Part shown: positions 1 through 9,100 of the stretch, in pieces
Layout of the letters: each line of letters starts with the position of its first letter
How positions within the stretch are numbered: position 1 is the first letter of the stretch
Origin: Burkholderiales bacterium
Lineage (GTDB): Bacteria; Pseudomonadota; Gammaproteobacteria; Burkholderiales; SG8-39
Length of the DNA: 11,924 bases
Direction of reading: 5' to 3'
Assembly: GCA_020846575.1 (NCBI GenBank)
Contig: JADLDQ010000171.1
Span: 1-11,924 of the forward strand
Translations under genes and position numbers: made by a program
Notes under the pieces: generated by a model
What the model was told of the DNA's origin: nothing
Seen by the model: the letters and a program-made list of their open reading frames with translations, nothing else
Databases searched by the model: none

Positions 1-1
1 A

Positions 2-193
2 CCGGACTCCGCGCCCGACCTCTCGATCGAGGTCTTCGATCCGGACGGCCTGCCGGTGGGTTCGGACGAGGACAGCGCACCCGACGGGCGCAACGCCCTG
101 TTCACGTTTACCGCGGACCAGAGCGGCAGCTACCAGGTGGTGGTCTGGAGCGCCGGCGATCTGCACGGCGACTATGTGCTGAGCGTGACCGGA
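2..193 (+). other. PPC-type beta-sandwich domain, partial (unit 1 PPC-a)
   Basis: Residues 1-64, the C-terminal two thirds of a bacterial pre-peptidase C-terminal (PPC) type domain. Visible features are a strand followed by FDPDGLPV, the loop SAPDGRNA, the aromatic strand GSYQVVVWS and a final GDYVLSVTG, the usual last strand of this fold. The start of the domain is upstream of the window. PPC domains are non-catalytic modules in secreted proteases and adhesins. Confidence 0.75.
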
Positions 194-3100
194 ACCACGG
201 GTGCTCCGGCGGTGTTCCGCGTGACGCAAAGCGACCCCGGGGACGGCGTGCCTCTGCCCGTCTACCCTGGCAGCTACACGGTCGAGCTGTCGGAGCAGGC
301 GCTGCTCACCAGCGTCGACTCGTCCGACCTCACGGTGGACGGCGCGCCGGCCGAGTGGGTCCAATTCGTGGACGGGGATACACTGGAATTCGGGATCGGC
401 AATGCCAATCTCGGCATCGAGCACATCTACGACGTGCAGATCGCCGCCGGGGCGATCTCCAGCCTTTCCGGCAAGCCGCTGGATGCCTACTCGGCCGCCT
501 TCTCCATCGACAAGACCCCGCCGCGGGTCACGTCCATCTCGGTCGCCGGCGGCGACGTGGTGGGCGCCGACCCGATGACCGTGACGGTCGAGTTCAGCGA
601 GGCCATGGACCGCTCGACCCTGGGGCTGACCGACGTCGGCATCGAGGACCAGGACGGCGTGCTGTTCGCACCCGCGTCGCTCGACTGGAACGGCGAGGGC
701 ACACAGCTCGCGATCGGGGTCCCGGCGCTTGCCGAAGGCGCCTACCGCTTGACGCTGTTCAGCCGCGCCGATGCCTTCCGCGACCGCGCGACGCTGCTGC
801 TGGACGGCGAGCCGGGTGCGCTGCCCTCCGGCGACGGTCTGGAGGGCGGAGACTTCTTCGTCGACTTCGTGGTCGACCACCAGCACCCGGTGTCCTATCC
901 GGTACCGCTGGTGGCCGTCCAGCCGGGCGGATCGCTCATCTACGATCCCGCGCCTGCCGGGATGTTCCACCAGGAGGGCGACAGCGACGACTACACCCTG
1001 GCGCTGGAAGCCGGACAGGTGCTCACGCTCGTGCTCGCGAGCGACGATCCGCGCCTGCGCCCGGCGGTGAGCCTGATCGACCTCAACGGCGCCGATGTGC
1101 TGGGCTTCGCCGGGGCGCCGGTGAGCGGCGGGTCCGCGATTCTCCAGACGGTGCGCATAGAGGCCTCGGGGATCTACACCCTGCGCGCGAGCGCCGATCA
1201 CGGCGTGGGCGCTTACCGGCTGCAGGCGCTCGTCAATGCCTCCCAGGAAGAGGAGCGCAAGGCCGGTTTCGGAGAGACGCGCGCGGACGCGCAGAGCATC
1301 GACGGCAGCTTCATCGCTCTGGCCGGCGCCGCGAGCCGGGGCGCGGTGCGCGGCGAACTGGGCGGCGCCGGCAGCCGCGTGGTGTACGTGGATGCGCAGG
1401 CCAACGTGTTCAGCGCGGGCCTTGCCGGCGCCTTCGAAGGCCTCGAGCCCGCGGTGCTCGACTTCACCGCCGGTGCGGGCAATGTGTTTACCTTCCCGGA
1501 CGTGAGCGGGCTGGTGTCGGCGGGAGGAACCGATCTCACCGTCGCGCCCGACGGCGGCGGCGATTTCAGCGGCACCACCGACCTCTTGTCCTCGCCCGCC
1601 AACCCGGGCATTTCCGGAATCGTGTATGGGCGCGGCGACCTGACGACGGACCCCCAGACCCTGCCGCACGTGCCCGGCAAGACCATGTTCCTCACCGGTG
1701 TGTTCCTGGCGGACGGGCTTCCGGCCGTCGCGCCCGAGCGACTGGACTTCACCGACGCGCCCGACGGCATGGGCGCCGACTTCACCGATCTGACGCCCGC
1801 GCTCGGGCAGACCTTCTACATCGGCAACGGCCGCACCTCGGGCGGGGTGCTGCAGAACTTCCACGCGCCCGCCGGCGCGACGCGGCTGTTCCTGGGCTTC
1901 GCCGACGGCCTGCAGTTCGGTTTTCCCCAGAGTGAACCGGGTCAATACGGCGACAACTACGGCGTCCTCGATGCGCAGGTGCAGCTCAACGCCGAGGAAG
2001 TCTCCGACGAGGACTGGTATTCGTTCAACCTCGATGCGCACCAGCCGGCGACCATCACCCTGTCGCGGGACGAGGGCGCGGGCGAGGTCGAGCTGGAAAT
2101 CTACGACGCCTCCGGCAACCTGCTCGCCTCGGGGGCAGCCGGCGCGGCCAATGTCGAGCAGTACATCCAGGACTTCCGCTCGACGCTGCCGGCCACCTTC
2201 TATCTGCGGGTGGGCGGCGCGGCCGGCGCATACAGCCTGCTGGTGACGCGCGGCGCGACTTTCGACCTGAACCTGCCGGGCGAAGTCCAGGACATCAGCG
2301 AGACCTTCATGGTCCTGGGCGAGACCGCGGGGCAGGGCAACGCGGCGGGATTCGCTTACCTCAACTCCACCGTCGGGCACCCGTGGGGCTCGGGCACCAA
2401 CCCGACCGCCATGAACGCCGCCTTCCCGGGCGGCTGGGACGACCTGCGCTTCGAAACCGTGGATGTCGAGAACCTCCTCGACACGCACGCCTTCATCTTC
2501 CTCGACGGGAGCGACGACGGGGCGGACGAACTCGAGGCGTTCCTGAGCGCCAACCTGCCGGCGCTGGAGGCGTGGGTGGCGCGGGGCAACAGCCTGTTCC
2601 TCAACGCCGCGCCCAACGAGGGCGACGGCATGAGCTTCGGTTTCGGCGGCGTCGAGCTGCGTTACAGCGATTCCAGCGGCACCGGGACCATCGTCGATCT
2701 GGACCACCCGATCTTCCAGGGTCCCGCCCTGCCGGTGGTCGCGACCTACACCGGAAGTTCCTTCACCCATGCTTCAGTATCGGGCGGCGGGATCACGCCG
2801 CTCATCAACGACAACACCGGTGACGCGGCGCTCGCCGAGTTGAGCTGGGGCGCCGGAACGGTGCTGTTCGGCGGCATGACCACCACCAACTATCACGGCC
2901 CACAGCCGCAGGCCACCAACCTGCGGGTCAACATCCTTTCCTATGGCGCCAGCGCCGTGGCGAGGGGAGACACCTACTCCTTCCTCGCCAACGCGGGCGA
3001 CCCGCTGGTGATCGAGACCACGACCCCGGGGGACGCGCCGGGCGAGCCGGTGAACGCGCTCGACCCGGTGCTGCACCTGTACGACCCCGACGGAAACGAG

Positions 3101-6100
3101 ATCGCCGCCGACCAGAACGGCGCCGCGGACGGACGCAACGCCCGGATCGAGATCCCGGCGCCGGTGAGCGGCAGGTATACCGTGGCCGTGGGCTCGGAGA
3201 ACGCAGGCGGCGCCTACCTGCTCAGCGTCGCCGGCAGCACGCTCAGCCTGGACACCACCCCGCCCACCGTCGCCAGCAGCAGCTTGGACGACGGGGACAT
3301 CGTGCCGCCGGGCGACCTCACCTACACGGCCACCTTCAGCGAGGAACTGGCGAGCGCGGGCATCGATTTCAACCACGTGGTGCTGACCAACACCGATACC
3401 GGCGAGAGGGTGCCCTTCGCCCCGAGCGGCCTGCTGGGCGAGTACTACTCCCTGGGCTACTCGCTCAGCAGCCTGAGCGAGGTCGATTTCGACGCCCCGC
3501 CCACCTACACCCGCATCGACCCTCTGGTGGATATGGGCGACAGCACCGGCATGAACGGACTGGGGCTCTACGACCACTACGCGGCGCGCTGGACGGGATC
3601 GATCCGGATCGACACCGCGGGCACTTACACCTTCTATACCACGAGCGACGACGGCAGCAGGCTGACCATCGACGGCGTGCCGGTGGTGAACAACGACGGC
3701 ATACACGGCACCAGCGAGGCCTCCGGAGCGATCAGCCTTTCCGCCGGTTACCACGAGCTGAAGCTCGAATTCTTCGAGAACGCCGGCGGCGCCTACATCG
3801 GGCTTTCCTGGATGCCGCCGGGCGGCAGCAAGACGCTCATTCCCACCGGCGTGTTGTTCGCCTCGGGCGCAACCGATGTCAACCTGCTCAGCTACGATCC
3901 GCTCAGCAGCACGCTGACGGCCAACTTCAACGACCTCGTCGAGGGCAACTACAGCCTCGCACTGGTTTCGGGCGCCACGGGACTGCGCGACCTCCAGGGC
4001 AACCGGCTGGACGGCAATGCCGACGGCGCGGGAGGCGACGATTTCACCGTCGATTTCCGCGTCGATACGGTCGCGGCCACGCCGCTTTCGCCGCTGGAAC
4101 CGGTGGCGCCGCGCGGCTCGCTGGTGTACGACCCACCCTTCGGCGGGCACCTGTTCGGCACCGGTGACAGCGACGATTACACCGTCAGCCTCGATGGCGG
4201 CCAGAAGGTCTCGATCCGCGTCACGCCCGAGGACCCGTCGCTGCGGCCGACGCTGGAGCTGATCGCGCCCGATGGCACGAGCGTGCTGGGCAGCGCCGCC
4301 GCAGGCGCGGCGGGGGATACCGCACTGCTCTTGGATGCGCCTGCCGGCCTCGCCGGCACCTACACCGTGCGCGTCGGCAGCCTCGAGGGCTCGGGGAGCT
4401 ACGTTGCGCAGGCCCTGCTCAACGCCCAGTTCGAGAGCGAGGAGTGGGGCGGGCCGTCGAACGATGCGAGCGCCGGCGCCCAGAACGCCGACGCATCGAG
4501 CATCGCTCTCGCGGGCGCGGCGGATCGCCTGGCCGCGGTGGGTCACCTCGCCGGTGGCGACGACTGGTACAGCTTCAGCCTGGCGGCGTGGCAGGCAGCG
4601 AGTGTGGTCGCGACGCGTACCGACGCGCCGGGCGCGGGTGACCTGGTGATGCGGCTCTACGACGCCGCGCTCGCGCTGCTCGCCACCGGCGTCGCCGACG
4701 CCGGCAACGTGGATCAGTCGATCAGCGATTTCATCGCCGGCGCGGCGGGCACGTTCTACGTGCGCCTGTCCTCGGCGTCGGCACTGCCCTACAGCGTGGT
4801 GGTGACCCGCTCGGCCGGCTTCGGCCTGGAGACCGGCAGCCGGGTGCAGGACATCTCTCCCACCGGCCAGGTCCTCGGCGCCCTGGGCACGGATGGAAAC
4901 GGCTCGAGCAATGCGGGTGGGATCCGCGTCGCCATCCTCGACGGCGGGAATTCCGGTCAGGTCGCGTCGCAGTTGAACGACGACAGCTATTTCAACTTCA
5001 CCGCATCGCTGGTGAGCGCCGCGGCCATCGACACCCTCGCCGAGTTGTCCAGCTATGACGTGGTGGTAATAGGCGATCAGAGCAGCCGCGCCGGCCTGCA
5101 GGCCATCGCGTCCGTGCTGCGGCAGTGGGTGGAGGCGGGGGGCGGCGTGGTCGGCACCGGCTGGCTCGCGTACGCCGCGGGCGTGGAGACCGGTACGCCC
5201 ATCGCGGACATCAACGCCATCATGCCGGTGGACACCAGCAGCCGGACCTGGAACTACAGCGCTGTGCTCGACATCAACGACACGCCGCATGCGCTGACGC
5301 AGGGCATCGCCGACGTCACGGTGCCCTACTACACGGAACTGCCGGCGAACGGGGTCGATGCCCTTGGCGCGCAGGTGCTGGCGACCTCCTCGGGCTACGC
5401 GGCCGTGGTGGCCGGCGGCGCCGGAGCGGGCCGCAGCGTCTACCTCGGCCCCGTCTACACCGATTCGCCCGGCGGCTTCGCTTCGGGCACGCTCGATCGC
5501 CTGCTCGAGCAGGCGCTCGCCTGGGCCGCGATCGACCGCGGGGACAGCTACACCTTCCAGGCCGTCGCGGGCCAGCCGCTGGACATCCGCACCTTCACCC
5601 CCGGCGACGGGCCGGGCGAGCCGCTCAACACGCTCGATCCGCGCATCGAGTTGTACGGGCCCGAGGGTGAGGCAGGTGCGATCTACAGCGACGACAACGG
5701 CGCGGCCGACGGCCGCAACGCGCGCCTCGCGCTGGCGGCGCCGGCCACCGGGACCTATGAGGTGCGCATCATCGCGGCTGCCGGGGCGGGGGACTACATC
5801 CTGCAGGCAGGCGGCGCCGCCCTGGCGGAGGGCCCGGCGCCCTTCGTGCAGAGCACCAGCACCCCGCAGGGGGCGAACCTGATCGCGCCGCCTTCGGAAC
5901 TCACGCTCACCTTGTCCGAGGCGCTGCTCTCACCCACGGTCGAGGCCACGGACCTCGTTCTGGACAACGGCGCCAGTGCGACCGCCGTGGAGTTCATCGA
6001 CGGCCGCACCCTGCGGTTCACGCTGGACATCACCAACACCGAGGGCACGTTCCACTACAGCCTGGCGCCCGGCGTGGTGCAGGACCTGCAGGGGGCCGGG

Positions 6101-9100
6101 AACACCGCCTTCGACGGCGTGTTCCACGTGGACCACACCGGGCCGCGGGTCGTATCGCAGGCGCCGGCGGCGAGCACCGATGCGCCCTTCAACCACATCG
6201 ACCTAGTGTTCAGCGAGGAGCTGGATCCGGCGAGCGCCAGCACGGCGGACATCGCCGCTTTCACCGGCCCGGGCGGCGCGGACCTGCTGGCGCAGATCAC
6301 CGGCGTGGCCGTCACCGGCAACACGCTGCGGGTGAACTTCACCAACCGCTACGCCGAGGGTGACTACGTCCTCACCCTGTCCCCGGCGCTGACTGACCGC
6401 GTCGGCAATCCCATGGACCAGGACGAAAACGGTGCCGGCGGCGAGCCGGGCGACGCCTACGAGGCGCAGGTGCTGGTGCGCTCCGTCGACCTCATCGAGC
6501 CGCTGGTCACCGCGCCGGGCACAGCCAACTGGGGCGAGACCCTCACGATCGACTGGACCGGCCGCAACAACCTGTCGGCCCCGGCGAACGCCAACTGGCA
6601 CGACTACGTCTACCTTTCGAGCGACGCCACGCTGGACGGCGGCGACACCGCCCTCAACTGGCGCTACCCCGGCGTCAACCCGCTCGCCGGGCACACCGAC
6701 TACGCCACCAGCGTGGACGTGACCCTGCCGCTGAACCACGGGCTGGTCGACGGCACCTACTACTTCCTGGTGAAAGCCGATCACGGCAACGCGCAGGCGG
6801 AAGCCGACGAAGGCAACAACGTGGGCGCGAGCGGCCCCGTCGCCATTTCCTTCGGCGCCCGCCCCGACCTGGTGGTGACCGGCCTGGATGTCGTCGCCAC
6901 GCCCGCCATGGAATCCGGCGCCAGCGTGACGGTGAACTGGACCGACACCAACGCGGGTGACGGTCCGATGGACGGCTATTTCTACGACCGGGTGAACGTG
7001 TTCAACGTCACCACGGGCACGAACCTCGGCAATTACGACTACCTGTACGACGGGCGGCCGCTCGGCGCCGCCATCGGCGCGGGTGCGGGCGTGCCGCGTT
7101 CCGCGACCATCGCGCTCCCCGACGGGCCGAGCGCCGTGGGCGAGCTGCGCTTCACCGTCACCAGCGACGCGCACGGCCACGTGTTCGAGCGCACCACCGG
7201 GGGCGCGAGCGGCGAGGGCAACAACAGCGCCAGCGTCACGCACAGCGCGACGCTCGCCTCCTACCCCGACCTGCGGGTGCAGAACCTCGCGGTCACGCCG
7301 GACTCGCCCGAATCGGGCCAGGTGATCCACATCGCCTGGGAGGACGTGAACCTGGGCACCGAGGTCACCGGTTCGAACTTCTACGACCGCATCCGCGTCG
7401 TCAACACCAGCACGGGGGCGACCCTGCTGGACGACTGGCAGCTCTACAACGGCGCCGCCATCGGCGTGGGCGAGGCGGCGGCGCGCAGCCGCGACCTGCG
7501 ACTGCCCGACGGGCCGGCCGGCGTGGGCACCATCCAGGTGACCATCACCACCGACATCAACCACAACGTGTACGAGTACCTGGTCGGACTCGACGCGGAG
7601 GCCAACAACAGCGCGAGCGCCAGCGTGGCTTCCCCGCTGGCCATGTATCCCGACCTCCAGGTCGAGAACCTGATGGTGACCCCGGGCGTGCTTCAGTCGG
7701 GCAACGCGGTGACGCTCGACTGGACCGACCGCAACACCGGCAACCTCGCGAGCGGCGCCTACAACAACCTGGTGACGGTGCAGAACACCGGCACCGGCGA
7801 GTGGCTGGTGTACCAGGCGGTGGCCGCGGGGGCGGTGGACGCCGGCGGCAGCCAGGCGCGCAGCTTTGGTTTCACCCTTCCCGACGGCGACCGCGGCGTG
7901 GGCCACCTCGCCATCGGCATCAGCAACGACTGGAACAACGCCGTCTTCGAGTACAACGCCGCAGGCACCGGCGAGACCAACAACAGCGCGAGCGCCTCGG
8001 CCGACTCGAGCATCGCACCCTACGCCGATCTCGTGGTGCAGGGCCTGAACGTCACCCCGGCGGGCCTGACCTCGGGCGGCACGATGACGATCGCCTGGAA
8101 CGACTACAACAACGGCACCCTGTCCGCCGCGGCGTCCTGGAACGATCGCGTCCTGGTGGTCAACACCACCACCGGTGCGACGCTCCTGAACCACACCGTG
8201 CATCACGCAGCGGCCGACGGCGCGCTCGGCGCGGGCAGCAGCCTCGCTCGCTCCTACAGCTTCACGCTGCCGAACGGCGACGCGGGTGCGGGCGAACTCT
8301 CGGTGACGGTGACCAGCGACTGGGGCAACAACCAGTACGAGTACAACGCCGGCGGCACCGGGGAAAGCAACAACAGCGCATCCACCACGGCGACATCCAC
8401 CGTGGCGCCCTATGCGGACCTGGTGGTGCAGGACCTCGCCGTACTCCCGGCCATGCCGCATTCCGGGGACATGCTGACGCTGAACTGGAAGGTCGCCAAC
8501 CAGGGCGCCGCCGCCGCGACCGCGTCCTTCTACGACTACGTCCGGGTGCGCAACATCGACACCGGCGAGTGGCTGTTCTCGCACACCGTCTATCACGACG
8601 CGGCGCTGGAGGGCGGCATCGCGGCCGGAGGAATGCTCGATCGCAGCGCGAGCTTCGCTCTGCCCCACGGGGCGCGCGGTATCGGCCAGCTCGAAGTGAC
8701 GGTGAGCACCGACTGGTACGGGCAGCAGTACGAGTACAACGCCGGCGGCACCGCCGAAACCAACAACACGGCCACGGCGCTCGTGGACTCCACCGCGGCG
8801 GACTACGCCGACCTGCAGATCGAGAAGCTGCACGTTGAGCAGGAGCCGCCGGTCTCGGGCGGGCTGCTCACCATCCGCTGGGACGATCGAAACTCGGGCA
8901 ACAAGGCAGCGGGCGGCTCGTATTACGACCGCGTGTACGTGACCAACGCGGGTGGCCAGGTCCTGGCGAACACCTGGGTGCAGGTATCGGGGCCGGTCGC
9001 GCCGGGCGCTGCGCTCGCGCGCGAGTACAGCTTCACGCTGCCCGACGGCAGTGCGGGCGCCGGCGAGCTGTCGATCCAGATCTACGCCGACATCGGCAAC

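Larger units (their letters stand above)
2..2956 (+). repeat. Supra-module unit 1 (PPC-a, Ig, Ig, PPC-b, PPC-c, GATase-like)
   Basis: First copy of a roughly 860 to 985 residue multidomain block; its first domain is truncated by the window edge. Matching landmarks in unit 2 include DGRNA in PPC-a, GSL(I/V)YDP and GDSDDYT in PPC-b, QAL(V/L)NA at the end of PPC-b, IALAGAA and DWYSF in PPC-c, and VTR followed by VQDIS at the start of the GATase-like domain. These shared landmarks in the same order indicate duplication of the whole block rather than independent domain recruitment. Unit 1 differs from unit 2 in having two Ig domains and a lectin-type insertion in PPC-c. Confidence 0.85.
2957..5533 (+). 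repeat. Supra-module unit 2 (PPC-a, Ig with PA14, PPC-b, PPC-c, GATase-like)
   Basis: Second copy of the multidomain block, complete within the window (residues 986-1844). It lacks the first of the two Ig domains found in units 1 and 3, and its Ig domain carries a PA14 domain. Its PPC-c is uninterrupted, which makes it the reference for defining the insertion in unit 1. Protein-level similarity to unit 1 is clear but moderate, so the duplication is not recent. Confidence 0.85.
5534..6481 (+). repeat. Supra-module unit 3, partial (PPC-a, Ig, Ig)
   Basis: Third, C-terminally shortened copy of the block (residues 1845-2160). It begins with RGDSYTF, matching RGDTYSF of unit 2, and shares NGAADGRNAR with it. 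Its first Ig domain resembles the first Ig of unit 1: VEFIDGRTLRF here against VQFVDGDTLEF there. After the second Ig domain the expected PPC-b, PPC-c and GATase-like parts are absent and the CARDB array begins. Confidence 0.8.

Noticed and set aside
355..1935. Plus-strand open frame of 526 codons in another frame
   Set aside because: Its product is almost entirely Arg, Gly, Ala and Pro, as expected from an out-of-frame reading of GC-rich DNA, and it overlaps recognisable Ig, PPC and lectin-type sequence in the main frame.
2774..5290. Minus-strand open frame of 838 codons
   Set aside because: Same in-register shadow effect: it ends at a sense TCA serine codon at 2774. The plus strand there encodes clear PA14, Ig and PPC domains.
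2252..5533. Active glutamine amidotransferase activity in the Rossmann-like domains
   Set aside because: No cysteine occurs in either copy, so the catalytic nucleophile is absent.
1631..5545. Three RGD tripeptides (1631-1639, 2963-2971, 5537-5545), the last as RGDS
   Set aside because: One or two RGDs are expected by chance in a protein of this length and composition, and two of the three fall in the conserved opening strand of PPC-a, where the GD is part of the fold signature. No support for integrin binding.
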